Source: Microbacterium lushaniae
GTDB taxonomy: Bacteria > Actinomycetota > Actinomycetes > Actinomycetales > Microbacteriaceae
Length of the DNA: 64,000 bases
Assembly: GCF_008727775.1 (NCBI RefSeq)
Contig: NZ_CP044232.1
Coordinates: forward strand, 124,001-188,000
Reading direction: 5' to 3'
Positions 1 to 8,212 of this stretch are shown in pieces. Below the pieces are notes generated by a model. It searched no databases. It was not told the DNA's origin and saw nothing but the letters and a program-made list of their open reading frames with translations. Position 1 is the stretch's first letter; each line of letters opens with the position of its first letter. Both the position numbers and the translations under genes were made by a program.

Positions 1-57
1 CGCACCCACCCCGATCAGAACGAGGAGACCGACCCCTCCGAGAGCGACGAGATCCAT
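1..57 (-). CDS. N-terminus of a membrane protein (cut by window edge)
   Basis: Only the first 19 codons are inside the window. They read from an ATG at 57 and give MDLVALGGVGLLVLIGVGA, an uninterrupted hydrophobic stretch typical of a first transmembrane helix. The gene starts 25 nt after the stop of the molybdenum hydroxylase gene on the same strand, so it is probably the third gene of that operon. A permease for the oxidised substrate would fit the context, but the family cannot be identified from 19 residues. Confidence 0.55.
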   Translation of the reverse strand, partial: MDLVALGGVGLLVLIGVGA

Positions 58-82
58 GGATGCCCCTTCAGTCGAGTTGAAC

Positions 83-2899
83 TCAACCTATCGGGCCGAC
101 AGCAGCACTCATGGCCACGGCGTCGTCGGGGGGTTCTCGCAGCGGCGCCGCCCAGCGCCACACGCGGTCGCGGGAGAAGGGCTGTTCGTAGCCGCGGATG
201 CCGAGAGCCCGCGCGATCGCGTTGCCGATGGCGGGCGCGACCGGGTTGTAGGGCGATTCGCTCATCGACTTCGCCCCGAACGGGCCGACCGTGTCGGCGG
301 TCTCGGCGAAGTACACCTCCGTGTCGGGGATGTCCGCGAACTGCGGCACCCGGTACTGCCGGAACACCGGATTGAGCACGCGCCCGTCCTCGAGGTGGAC
401 CTCTTCGTACAGCGCGCTGCCCAGCCCCTGCGCGACGCCGCCCTCCACCTGCCCACGCACCTGCGCGGGGTTCATCAGGAATCCGGCGTCGGCGGAATGG
501 ACCGACTGGAGCACCCGGACCGTTCCCGTCTCGACGTCGACCGCAACGCGCGCAGCGTGCACGTTGAACGCCAGCGAGCGCACGTCACCGAACTCCGCGC
601 CCGTCGCGATCAGCCCCTCGGCGGTGCGCTCCTCGGATGCGGCGGCGGCGACGATCTCGGCGAACCCGACGAGGTGCTCCCCGATGCGCACGCCGTCGGC
701 GGTCACCTGTGCCCGGAGCCTGTCGCCGGCGTCGGGTGCGGGAGGGGCGGCGTTCGGTGCGAGATCGGCGGCGATCCGCTGCATCCGCTCGCGCAGCGCG
801 AGACACGCCGCGTGCAGCGCCTTGCCGGCGACGGTGATGCCGGCCGACCCGAACGCGCCCGTGTCATGGCGCACGGCGTCGGTGTCGGCGGTGCGCAGCT
901 CGATGCGGTCGAAGCCCGCGGACAGATCGGATGCGGCGATCTGACGCAGCACGGTGGTGGTGCCGTTGCCGAACTCGGCCGTGCCGGTGCGCAGGAGGAA
1001 GGTGCCGTCGGGCCGCAGGGTCACGGAGGTGTGCGCGATGTGGCCGCGCGGGGCCATGGTGGCGATCATCCCGAGCGCCATGCCCTCCCCGACCCGCCAG
1101 TTCGGGCCGGAGGGCGGCTCGACGCCGTTGCCGCGGGCCAGCGCCGCCTGGGCCAGGTCGAGGCACTGGTCCAGGCCGTAGCTGCCCCACACGAGGTCTT
1201 CCTCGAACGCGTCGTCGTCGGGATGCAGCGGGTCACCTGCCCGCACGACATTGCGCCGGCGCAGCTCGAACGGGTCGATCCCGAGCCTTTCGGCCAGGAG
1301 GTCCATCGCCGACTCGACGCCGAGCATGACCTGCCCGAGCCCGTACCCGCGGAAGGCGCCCGAGGGCGGGTTGTTCGTGTAGACGGCTTCGGCGTCGATG
1401 CGCCGCACGGGCACCCGGTACACCGTGGTGGATTCGGCGACGCTGTGGAACATGACCCCGATGGCGTGGTTGCCGTAGGCGCCGGTGTCGCTGAGCACCT
1501 CCACGCGCATGGCGGTGAGCTGCCCGTCGCCGGTCGCGCCGAGGGAGACCGAGACGCGCATCGGATGGCGGAAGGACGTGCGCTGGAACTCCTCCGTCCG
1601 TGAGAATTCGTACGCGACCGGGCGGCCGGTGCGCAGCACCGCGAGGGCCACGAGGTCTTCGGCGAAGATCTCCTGCTTGCCGCCGAAGCCGCCGCCCACG
1701 CGCGCGGTGTGCACGCGGACGCGGTCGGGGTCGAGGTCGAGGAGGCGGGCGAGCTCATCCCGGGTGAGGAACGGAACCTGCGTGCTCGCGCGGATCACGA
1801 GCCGTCCGTCGCCGTCGAGCCAGCCGACCGCTCCGTGCGTCTCCAGCTGCGCGTGCGACACGCGGCTGGTCTGCCACGTGCCGCTCACCGTCACCGCGCT
1901 TGCGGCAAGGGCGGCGGCGGCATCCCCGCCGTGTTCCTCGTGCATCGACGCGACGACGTTGCGGGATGCCTCGTGCACGCGGTCGTCCGCGGTGCGCTCG
2001 GGATGCAGCAGCGGTGCGCCGGGCCGGCGCGCCTCCTCGGGATCGAAGACCGCGGGGAGCACGTCGTACTCGACGCGGATCGCCCGGCAGGCCGCCTCGG
2101 CGGCTGCGCCGGTCTCGGCGACGACGGCGGCGACCCGCTGCCCCCGGAACCGGACGACATCGTCCAGCATGCGGGTGTCGTCGGGGTCATCGGTGCGGTG
2201 CTGGTGCCGGCCGGTCGAAAAGCGCGTCGCCGGAGCATCCTCGTGCGTGAAGATCGCGACGACCCCCGGGATGCTCCGGGCGGCGGTGGCGTCGATCGAG
2301 ACGATCCGGGCGTGGGCGTGCGGTGACCCGAGCACGCGGAGGGTGAGTGCGCCGGCGACCGGCTCGTCGAACGTGAACGGCTCCAGCCCCTGCACGATCC
2401 TGCGGGCGGACGGTGGCACGACCGAGGACCCGACTCCTTCATCCGCGCGGGAGGTCTCGCGCACCGGCCCGAGGACGGATGCGGTGATCGCCTCGCGGAT
2501 CGGCCGGTAGCCGGTGCAACGGCAGAGGCTTCCCCGCATCGTGCGGTCGAGGTCCGGCAGGTCATCCGCGCACAGAGTCGACGCCGTCACCGCCATGCCG
2601 GGCGTGCAGAACCCGCACTGGAACCCGAACCCTGTCGCCAGCGCCTCCTGCACGGGATGCAGCTCGTCGCCGGGTGCCAGCCCCGCCGCCGTCCTCACCG
2701 CGCGGCCCTCCATGCGCTGGGCCGGGATGAGGCAGGAGTGCACCGGCTCGCCGTCGAGCAGCACCGCGCAGGCGCCGCAGTCGCCGGCGTCGCATCCCTT
2801 CTTCACCTCGGTGTGGCCGTGTTCGCGCAACACCGTCCGCAGACACTGGCCGGCGTGCGGGTCTGCCTCGACCGGTTCGCCGTTGACGTCGAATCTCAT
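83..2899 (-). CDS. Molybdenum hydroxylase: fused [2Fe-2S] and molybdopterin-binding subunit (xanthine dehydrogenase type)
   Basis: 938 aa, starting at the ATG that overlaps the stop of the FAD-subunit gene (ATGA). Residues 1-145 are a CoxS/XdhE-type iron-sulfur subunit: a plant-type cluster (C36, C41, C44, C56) then a second [2Fe-2S] cluster (C95, C98, C126, C128 in GFCTPG and SLCRCTGYR). From about residue 165 it is a molybdopterin-binding large subunit, with GGGFGGKQE, GAFRGYGLGQ and a C-terminal GAKSMSESPYNP segment whose Glu near 881 fits the active-site base. The family hydroxylates purines, aldehydes or N-heterocycles using water as the oxygen source. Small and large subunits are usually separate genes; here they are fused by a linker of about 20 residues. 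The substrate is unknown. Confidence 0.88.
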   Translation of the reverse strand: MRFDVNGEPVEADPHAGQCLRTVLREHGHTEVKKGCDAGDCGACAVLLDGEPVHSCLIPAQRMEGRAVRTAAGLAPGDELHPVQEALATGFGFQCGFCTPGMAVTASTLCADDLPDLDRTMRGSLCRCTGYRPIREAITASVLGPVRETSRADEGVGSSVVPPSARRIVQGLEPFTFDEPVAGALTLRVLGSPHAHARIVSIDATAARSIPGVVAIFTHEDAPATRFSTGRHQHRTDDPDDTRMLDDVVRFRGQRVAAVVAETGAAAEAACRAIRVEYDVLPAVFDPEEARRPGAPLLHPERTADDRVHEASRNVVASMHEEHGGDAAAALAASAVTVSGTWQTSRVSHAQLETHGAVGWLDGDGRLVIRASTQVPFLTRDELARLLDLDPDRVRVHTARVGGGFGGKQEIFAEDLVALAVLRTGRPVAYEFSRTEEFQRTSFRHPMRVSVSLGATGDGQLTAMRVEVLSDTGAYGNHAIGVMFHSVAESTTVYRVPVRRIDAEAVYTNNPPSGAFRGYGLGQVMLGVESAMDLLAERLGIDPFELRRRNVVRAGDPLHPDDDAFEEDLVWGSYGLDQCLDLAQAALARGNGVEPPSGPNWRVGEGMALGMIATMAPRGHIAHTSVTLRPDGTFLLRTGTAEFGNGTTTVLRQIAASDLSAGFDRIELRTADTDAVRHDTGAFGSAGITVAGKALHAACLALRERMQRIAADLAPNAAPPAPDAGDRLRAQVTADGVRIGEHLVGFAEIVAAAASEERTAEGLIATGAEFGDVRSLAFNVHAARVAVDVETGTVRVLQSVHSADAGFLMNPAQVRGQVEGGVAQGLGSALYEEVHLEDGRVLNPVFRQYRVPQFADIPDTEVYFAETADTVGPFGAKSMSESPYNPVAPAIGNAIARALGIRGYEQPFSRDRVWRWAAPLREPPDDAVAMSAAVGPIG

Positions 2900-3708
2900 G
2901 CCGCCGCCAATTCGGTGCGTACTCGCTCGGCCAGCACGGCGCTCACGCCACGGCGCCAGTCGGCCGAGCCGAGAGGGTCGGTGTAGTAACCGGACGCTGC
3001 CTCGACGGCTCCGCGGAGCGTGGGGGCATCCGGCAGGTCCGCGAAGCGCAGCACGGTCGGGCTCTGCGTGGCGGCGGTGATCCCGAACACGGCCGCGCCG
3101 TCGGCATCCACCCTCCCGGTCACGACGGCGCCGGAGCGGCCGTACTCGGCGAGGGCGATCTTCCGCAGCACCAGCCGCGACGCGAGAGCCGCGGCGGGGA
3201 GCTCGATCGCGCGGATCACCTCGCCCACTGCGAGGCTGTTGGTGCCGTTGCCCGTGACCAGGTCGGCGACCGGGATGCGGCGTTCCCCGCCGGGGGTCCA
3301 GATCTCGGCGACCCCGTCCAGCCCCGACGTCAGGGCCACCATGGCTGCCGCCGCGAAGGAGCGGGCGACATTGCCCCCCACGGTGGCGGTGTTCCAGATC
3401 TTGAAGCTCGCCAGCAGAGCGTTCGCCGCATCCGGGATCGCCGCGACCGCCGGCCAACCCTCCGGCGCTTCGGCGCGCGCCCACGCGACCAGGCGCGCGA
3501 TCGTGCACGTCGCGCCGATGCGCAGCCCGTCGCCCGACACCTCGAGGTCGGGCCAGCCCAGGGTGGTGAGGTCGACGAAGCCGGTGGTGTCGGGTTGCGG
3601 CTCGCTCATCAGCCAGGTGCCGCCGGCCAGGAATGCCTCGCCGGGCGCGAGCGCCAGGTCGGCGCGGGTGCGAGCCGGGCGGAAGCTCGTGACGGTGTGG
3701 ATGTCCAC
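2896..3708 (-). CDS. FAD-binding subunit of molybdenum hydroxylase (CoxM/XdhB type)
   Basis: 270 aa. The FAD-binding PCMH fold is indicated by AGGTW (residues 28-32) and TVGGN (109-113), which contact the FAD pyrophosphate in this family. It passes electrons from the iron-sulfur clusters to NAD+ or another acceptor. I start it at the GTG at 3708 because GGAGGGGG lies a few bases upstream; the frame stays open to an ATG at 3786, but those extra 26 residues are Arg/Pro-rich. Its stop overlaps the next start by 4 nt, so the subunits are probably translationally coupled. Confidence 0.85.
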   Translation of the reverse strand: MDIHTVTSFRPARTRADLALAPGEAFLAGGTWLMSEPQPDTTGFVDLTTLGWPDLEVSGDGLRIGATCTIARLVAWARAEAPEGWPAVAAIPDAANALLASFKIWNTATVGGNVARSFAAAAMVALTSGLDGVAEIWTPGGERRIPVADLVTGNGTNSLAVGEVIRAIELPAAALASRLVLRKIALAEYGRSGAVVTGRVDADGAAVFGITAATQSPTVLRFADLPDAPTLRGAVEAASGYYTDPLGSADWRRGVSAVLAERVRTELAAA

Positions 3709-3803
3709 GATTCCCCCTCCGCGCGCTGGAGCCGGCACATCCGGCCGGCGCGGTGCCGGACGGATCCGCCGGCGCGCGTCAGTCAAGCACCCGTCCGTTA
3801 CCC

Positions 3804-3826
3804 GGATGTTTCCCGTATCAACATCC
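3804..3826. promoter_or_regulatory. Dyad GGATGTT-N9-AACATCC upstream of the molybdenum hydroxylase operon
   Basis: A perfect 7-bp inverted repeat with a 9-nt spacer, about 95 bp upstream of the FAD-subunit start. It is AT-richer than its surroundings and placed where an operator for the operon would be expected. The regulator is not recognisable from the site. Confidence 0.35.
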
Positions 3827-4110
3827 CCTGTGACGGATGCGCCCGCCGGCCCGCTACCGGGCAGGTGTCATCATCCGGATGCCGACGAGCACGAGTGCGG
3901 TCCCGATCGCGGCGGCGCCGATCACCCTGATGGTGGTCCCCCGGCCAACCGAGGCAGGGTTCCGACGAGACCAGGCCAGGCCGAGGAGAGGAGGACGGCG
4001 ATGTCCGCCGCGGCTGGGGAGGATGCCTTCACGGCCCGGCCGGGCCGGGCCGGACGGGCCGGATCTACCGCATTCGTGCCCGACGCCGGTTGCTTCCGGG
4101 GCCCGGCTGT

Positions 4111-4190
4111 CCGAACTCCTCAAGTTCGGCGGCGGTTTGGTGCGCTGACGGGTGTTTCGCCGGTCTCGGGCCCCTTCTTGAGGAGTTCGG
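4111..4190. repeat. Palindromic element A1 (80 bp)
   Basis: Exact 14-bp inverted arms, CCGAACTCCTCAAG at 4111-4124 and its complement at 4177-4190, enclose 52 nt. The left arm can also fold on itself (CCGAA with the following TTCGG). Element A2 at 4447 has the same arms and a related interior, so this is a dispersed family rather than a lone terminator. Confidence 0.75.
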
Positions 4191-4192
4191 GC

Positions 4193-4231
4193 GGCGGTGA
4201 GGGGAGGCGGTGAGGGGAGGCGGTGAGGGGA
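4193..4231. repeat. 13-bp tandem repeat, three copies
   Basis: The unit GGCGGTGAGGGGA is repeated three times without change, directly after element A1. Confidence 0.85.
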
Positions 4232-4297
4232 GGAGTGCGGGCGGATCGGGCGACAGCGCCGAGGGGAGCATCGGGCGGGCGCCGCCCCCGACTGCCG

Positions 4298-4351
4298 CCG
4301 GAAGCCGACCGGCCCGCAGCAGCACCGGAAGCCGACCGGCCCGCAGCAGCA
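4298..4351. repeat. 27-bp tandem repeat, two exact copies plus decayed copies
   Basis: The unit begins CCGGAAGCCGACCGG and ends CCCGCAGCAGCA. Two exact copies abut, and degenerate copies continue to about 4420. Confidence 0.8.
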
Positions 4352-4446
4352 CCGGGCGGCCCGACCGCCCGTAGGAGCACCAAGCAGCCCGATCGTCCGC
4401 AGCAGCACCGGGCTGTCCGCAGGTCACGTGGCGGGTGACGGGCTGC

Positions 4447-4526
4447 CCGAACTCCTCAAGTTCGGCGGTCTGGTGGCCCATTCGCGCCCGGTTCACCGCA
4501 TTCCGATCCGTTCTTGAGGAGTTCGG
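4447..4526. repeat. Palindromic element A2 (80 bp)
   Basis: Same 14-bp arms as A1 (4447-4460 and 4513-4526), same total length and orientation, with a diverged interior that still begins TTCGGCGG. It is followed at 4529-4556 by four copies of GGGAGGC. Confidence 0.75.
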
Positions 4527-4630
4527 GTGGGAGGCGGGAGGCGGGAGGCGGGAGGCGGGGCAGAAGGCAGGACGGCCGGAGGCAGGGGCGGGCCGCAGGG
4601 CGCGGGGAGAACGGCAGCGCGATGCGCGGG

Positions 4631-5692
4631 CTAGACCGAGTGCGCGAGGGCCGGGACGCCGGACGGGAGGGGGCAGGCGTCGGATGCGGCACGACGGTGC
4701 AGCGGCCCGGACAGCTCGCGCAGCGGGCGGGCCGAACCGCCGTGCTGAGCGGCGACGATCTCCGCCAGCGCCGACACCGCCGTCGCCTCGGGGGACGAAC
4801 CGCCCAGGTCCAGGCCCAGCGGCGCGTGGATGCGGGCGATCTCCTCCGCCTCGACTCCGGCAGCCGACAGGAGGGCCGCGCGGTGCGCGACGGTTCCGCG
4901 AGCCCCCATCGCTCCGACGAAGCCGACGCCCCGTCGGAGCGCGGCCGCGAGCGTCGGCACGTCGACCCGCTCGTCGTGACTCAGGACGCACACGGTCGCC
5001 CGCGCCGGATCGGGTCCGACCAGGTCGTCCAGGTGCTCGGCGGGTGCTCCCACGGCGAGGCGCTCCGCGGTGGGGAACCGCTCAGGCGTCACGAGGCGCT
5101 CCCACACGTCGCACACGGTGACGGCGAAACCGGCCGAGGAGGCGACGCGGCACAGCGCGATGGCGTGTTCCCCGGCGCCGGCGATCACCAAGCGTCGACG
5201 GGGGTCGCGCTGCACCACGAACACGTCGGCGCCGTCATATGCCGCTTCGAGAATGCGCGTCCCGTCAGGAAGCCCATCACCCGCCACCAGACGGCCCACC
5301 GCCGGTCCGGACACGACGAGCCCCACACGCGCCGACTGGCCGTCGCCGATGTCGAGCACCGTCCGTGCCACCTCATCGCCCGGGTCGATGCGGTGGACGA
5401 CGACGTCGACGCTGCCCCCGCAGGCCAGGCCCGCGGCGTGGGCCGCCTCGTCGCTGAAGCCCAGCGAGGCCACCACGCCGCGGCCCGTCGCGAGCACCTG
5501 CGTGGCGAGCAGCACGGCGTCGCCTTCGACGCATCCGCCGGAGATGGACCCGATCACCGAGCCGTCGCGGCGCACCGCCATCGCCGCGCCCGGCCCGCGC
5601 GGGGCGCTGCGGGCCACACGGATGACGGTGACCACCGCGACCGGCTCCCCGGCGCGCAGCACCGGCAGCAGGAAGTCGGCCAGCTCGAGCAT
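4631..5692 (-). CDS. xdhC: XdhC/CoxI family protein (molybdoenzyme maturation)
   Basis: 353 aa. XdhC-family proteins bind molybdenum cofactor and hand its sulfurated form to xanthine dehydrogenase-type enzymes. Visible features are the N-terminal ELADFLLPVLRAGEPVAVVTV and SAPRGPGAAM region, the ISGGCVEGD motif, and a C-terminal Rossmann-like part beginning RLVIAGAGEHA. I choose the ATG at 5692 because TACCGT lies exactly 6 nt upstream of it (5699-5704), the leaderless arrangement seen repeatedly in this window. A GTG at 5725 would add 11 residues but lacks a ribosome site. It is divergent from the MobA-like gene and likely serves the nearby molybdenum hydroxylase. Confidence 0.85.
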   Translation of the reverse strand: MLELADFLLPVLRAGEPVAVVTVIRVARSAPRGPGAAMAVRRDGSVIGSISGGCVEGDAVLLATQVLATGRGVVASLGFSDEAAHAAGLACGGSVDVVVHRIDPGDEVARTVLDIGDGQSARVGLVVSGPAVGRLVAGDGLPDGTRILEAAYDGADVFVVQRDPRRRLVIAGAGEHAIALCRVASSAGFAVTVCDVWERLVTPERFPTAERLAVGAPAEHLDDLVGPDPARATVCVLSHDERVDVPTLAAALRRGVGFVGAMGARGTVAHRAALLSAAGVEAEEIARIHAPLGLDLGGSSPEATAVSALAEIVAAQHGGSARPLRELSGPLHRRAASDACPLPSGVPALAHSV

Positions 5693-5698
5693 GGCCAC

Positions 5699-5753
5699 AC
5701 GGTAGACCGATGATGTTTCGTGCACGCTACGGCCGCGGGTCGGCGGATACGCT
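5699..5753. promoter_or_regulatory. Divergent leaderless promoters of xdhC and the MobA-like gene
   Basis: A -10-like TACCGT on the minus strand (5699-5704) is 6 nt from the xdhC ATG, and TACGCT on the plus strand (5748-5753) is 6 nt from the ATG at 5760. Neither gene has a Shine-Dalgarno sequence. The -35 regions are weak. Confidence 0.5.
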
Positions 5754-5759
5754 GTCGCG

Positions 5760-6335
5760 ATGGCCGCTTCCGCCTCGCCCCGTGTGACCGGGATCGTGCT
5801 GGCCGCCGGCGCCGGCCGCCGGTTCGGCGGTCCCAAGGCGCTGGCGTCGGACGCGAGCGGAACCCCCTGGGTGCAGCGCGCGGTGGACGCTCTGCAGGGC
5901 GGCGGATGCGACGGCGTCATCGTCGTCCTGGGGGCTGCCGCCGCGCAGGCCGCGCTCCTGGTGCCGCCGTCGGCGAGCGTCGTCGTGGCGGCTGAGTGGG
6001 AGGCGGGCCTGTCCCGTTCCCTGGCCGCGGGGATGGATGCGGCGGGGGACGCGGATGCTGTGATTCTGGTGCCCGTGGACACGCCCGCCCTTCCCGCCGC
6101 CGCGGTCACCCGCATCCGCACGGCCGCCGGCGAAGACGCGCGCCACGCGCTGGTGCGGTCGACCTACGGCGGGCACCCGGGGCATCCGGTGCTCGTGGGC
6201 TCGGTTCACTGGGGACACCTGCGCGCACAGCTGTCGGGCGACGCGGGAGCCGGCGCCTTCCTCACCCGCGCGGGCGCGACGGCGGTGGAGTGCGGCGATC
6301 TGTGGACCGGCGCCGACCACGACCGGCGTCCGTGA
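5760..6335 (+). CDS. MobA/MocA-like molybdenum cofactor nucleotidyltransferase
   Basis: 191 aa, with the NTP-transferase signature LAAGAGRRFGGPK at residues 14-26 and a later acidic metal-binding region (VILVPVDTPAL). Proteins of this group attach CMP or GMP to molybdopterin to make the dinucleotide cofactor. Next to xdhC, a MocA-like cytidylyltransferase making MCD for the molybdenum hydroxylase is the likeliest role, since that enzyme family normally uses MCD. Start: ATG 6 nt after TACGCT. Confidence 0.8.
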   Translation: MAASASPRVTGIVLAAGAGRRFGGPKALASDASGTPWVQRAVDALQGGGCDGVIVVLGAAAAQAALLVPPSASVVVAAEWEAGLSRSLAAGMDAAGDADAVILVPVDTPALPAAAVTRIRTAAGEDARHALVRSTYGGHPGHPVLVGSVHWGHLRAQLSGDAGAGAFLTRAGATAVECGDLWTGADHDRRP

Positions 6336-6374
6336 CCCCGCGCGCCGCGCATCACCCTCACCCCGCCCGACGCA

Positions 6375-6393
6375 GCCCGCCGGTGAGGCGGGC
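6375..6393. terminator. Hairpin between convergent genes
   Basis: GCCCGCC-GGTGA-GGCGGGC, a perfect 7-bp GC stem with a 5-nt loop, between the convergent MobA-like and dehydrogenase genes. No U-tract follows, which is usual for high-GC actinobacteria. Confidence 0.5.
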
Positions 6394-6435
6394 CCGTGAT
6401 CGCAGCAGCGCGCGCGGGCAGCGCCCGTCGGCGGA

Positions 6436-7356
6436 TCAGCCGCCGAGCACGACGTTCAGCGGTGGCTCACCGGCGTGCAGCCGCTCGATCTGGGCCCGCA
6501 CCAGGCGCGCGATCCGCGGGCGCATCGCGGTGGTGGCGCCGCCCACGTGCGGGGCGATGAGCACGCCCGGCAGCGCCCACAGGGGGTGGCCCTCGGGCAG
6601 CGGTTCGGGGTCGGTGACGTCCAGCGCGGCGCGGATCCGCCCGCGACGCACGTGGTCGACGAGCGCGTCGGTGTCGATGAGCGATCCCCGTCCGACGTTG
6701 ACCACCAATGCACCGTCGGGCAGTGCCGACAGTGCGGCGTCGTCGATCAGGTGCGTGGTGGACTCGCCGCCGGGGAGGGACGCGATGAGCACCTCGGTGT
6801 CGGCGAGGACCTCGGCCAGGTCGTCGATCGCGGCGACCTCGATGCCGTCCTCGGTGCGTGCGCGGCTGGCGACGGCGCGCAGCTGCACCTCGAACCCGGC
6901 CAGACGTGCGGCGATCGCCTTCCCCACGCCGCCGTAGCCGAGGAGGGTGACGCGCCGGTCGGCGAGGCTCTCAGCGAAGCCCTGCGACCACTTCCCGGCA
7001 TCCTGCGCGCGGACGAAACCGGGGATGCCGCGCTGAACGGCAAGGGTGAGAGCGACCGCGAGCTCGGCCGTTGATGCCTCGTGCACCGACGAGGCGTTCG
7101 CGAATGCCTGTCCTTCCGGCAGCACGGAGTCGACCCCGTCGTACCCGATCGACTGGCTCTGGATGAGGCCCACCTCGATGCCGCTCAGGTTCTCGAGCAC
7201 CGTCGCCAGGCCCATGTACGGCGGCACGACCATGTCGAACCGGTCACGCGGTGCGGGAGAGTCCAGATCCCACACGACCAGATCCACGCCCTCCGGCAGC
7301 GGCTGGATGTCGGCGGCGAGCTGTTCGGTGGGTACGGAGACGACGACGCTGGTCAC
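6436..7356 (-). CDS. D-isomer-specific 2-hydroxyacid dehydrogenase (NAD-dependent)
   Basis: 306 aa, the common length for the family. The NAD-binding fold is marked by LLGYGGVGKAIA. The substrate and catalytic parts include VVNVGRGSLIDTDALVDHV, ALDVTDPEPLPEGHPLW and the catalytic His in IAPHVGG. It interconverts a 2-keto acid and a D-2-hydroxy acid; the exact substrate (glyoxylate, hydroxypyruvate or phosphoglycerate-like) cannot be read from the sequence. Start at GTG 7356: TACGGT lies exactly 6 nt upstream (7363-7368), suggesting a leaderless mRNA, although the spacer GGAGGC could also act as a ribosome site. Confidence 0.85.
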   Translation of the reverse strand: MTSVVVSVPTEQLAADIQPLPEGVDLVVWDLDSPAPRDRFDMVVPPYMGLATVLENLSGIEVGLIQSQSIGYDGVDSVLPEGQAFANASSVHEASTAELAVALTLAVQRGIPGFVRAQDAGKWSQGFAESLADRRVTLLGYGGVGKAIAARLAGFEVQLRAVASRARTEDGIEVAAIDDLAEVLADTEVLIASLPGGESTTHLIDDAALSALPDGALVVNVGRGSLIDTDALVDHVRRGRIRAALDVTDPEPLPEGHPLWALPGVLIAPHVGGATTAMRPRIARLVRAQIERLHAGEPPLNVVLGG

Positions 7357-7394
7357 GCCTCCACCGTAGCTTCCCGCGTCCGCGCGACGGCGGA

Positions 7395-7454
7395 AGTGCA
7401 TCGAATCGGCGAGAGTGCACCGGATTCGGTGCCGGTTCGCCGAGATGATGCACT
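7395..7454. repeat. Imperfect palindrome D (60 bp) with two alternative pairings
   Basis: The arms at 7395-7412 and 7437-7454 (AGTGCATC...TCGGCGA) match at 15 of 18 positions, and the interior folds as CACCG-GATT-CGGTG. The right part can instead pair with GAGAGTGCA at 7411-7419 (partner 7449-7457). It lies between purQ and the dehydrogenase, both on the minus strand. Confidence 0.6.
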
Positions 7455-7504
7455 CTCGACGAAGAGGCGCGCGAAAGCCGCCGGATGCGGCGGATGCGGC
7501 GGAC

Positions 7505-8212
7505 TCAGGCGGCGGCGGCGACCACGGCGGACAGCGCCGAGGAGAAGAACCCGAGACCGTCGACCCCCGAGCGCATCGCGACAGCGGTGCCGGGGCCGAA
7601 GCCGGGCTCGACCGCGTGCTCGGGGTGCGGCATGAGTCCCACCACGTTCCCGCGCTCATTGGTGATTCCGGCGATGTCGTCGATCGACCCGTTCGGGTTC
7701 ACGCCGAGGTAGCGCAGGGCCACCAGGCCCTCGCCGTTGACCCGCTTGAGGGTCTCGGCGTCGGCGATGTAACCCCCGTCGGCGTTCTTGAGCGGGATCA
7801 CGATCTCCTGGCCCTCGGCGAAGTCGTTCGTCCACGCCGTCGAGGCGTTCTCCACGCGAAGACGCTGGTCGCGGCGGATGAACTGCTGGTGGGCGTTGCG
7901 GATCAGCCCGCCCGGCAGCAGGTGCGCCTCGACGAGCATCTGGAAGCCGTTGCAGATGCCGAGGACGGGCATGCCCTTGGCCGCAGCATCCTTCACCTCC
8001 GCCATGATCGGCGCGAGGGCCGCGATCGCACCTGCCCGCAGGTAGTCGCCGTAGCTGAAACCGCCCGGGAGGACGAGGGCGTCGACGCCCTTCAGGTCGT
8101 GGTCGCCGTGCCACAGGGCGACGGGCTCGCCCCCGGCGATCGCGATCGCACGCTGCGCGTCGCGGTCATCGAGCGACCCGGGGAAGGTGATGACCCCGAT
8201 GCGGGTGGTCAC
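7505..8212 (-). CDS. purQ: Phosphoribosylformylglycinamidine synthase, glutaminase subunit
   Basis: 235 aa. PurQ releases ammonia from glutamine for the PurL-catalysed conversion of FGAR to FGAM, step 4 of purine synthesis. The class I amidotransferase triad is visible: nucleophile C87 in GICNGFQM, then H196 and E198 in MPHPEHA. The GTG start at 8212 overlaps the purS stop by 4 nt, consistent with coupling within the PurSQL complex. purL is not in the window. Confidence 0.95.
   Translation of the reverse strand: MTTRIGVITFPGSLDDRDAQRAIAIAGGEPVALWHGDHDLKGVDALVLPGGFSYGDYLRAGAIAALAPIMAEVKDAAAKGMPVLGICNGFQMLVEAHLLPGGLIRNAHQQFIRRDQRLRVENASTAWTNDFAEGQEIVIPLKNADGGYIADAETLKRVNGEGLVALRYLGVNPNGSIDDIAGITNERGNVVGLMPHPEHAVEPGFGPGTAVAMRSGVDGLGFFSSALSAVVAAAA

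Larger units (their letters stand above)
3709..4630. other. 922-bp non-coding, repeat-rich interval
   Basis: No convincing gene lies between the molybdenum hydroxylase operon and xdhC. The interval holds two copies of an 80-bp palindromic element (4111-4190 and 4447-4526), a 13-bp tandem repeat x3 (4193-4231), a 27-bp tandem repeat x2 with decayed further copies (4298-4351), and a 7-bp GGGAGGC repeat x4 (4529-4556). Open frames here read low-complexity Cys/Gly/Pro or Arg/Pro peptides, as expected for repeats translated by chance. Confidence 0.7.

Noticed and set aside
3709..3786. Upstream ATG (3786) for the FAD subunit
   Set aside because: The GTG at 3708 has a strong ribosome site and begins the conserved domain; the extra residues are basic and non-conserved in style.
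3854..4408. Open frame of 184 codons on the minus strand ending in a hydrophobic peptide (VIGAAAIGTALVLVGI)
   Set aside because: It runs through palindrome A1 and the tandem repeats, has no ribosome site, and its composition is Cys/Arg/Pro-rich. The hydrophobic end might be a remnant of a small membrane protein, but I cannot support a gene.
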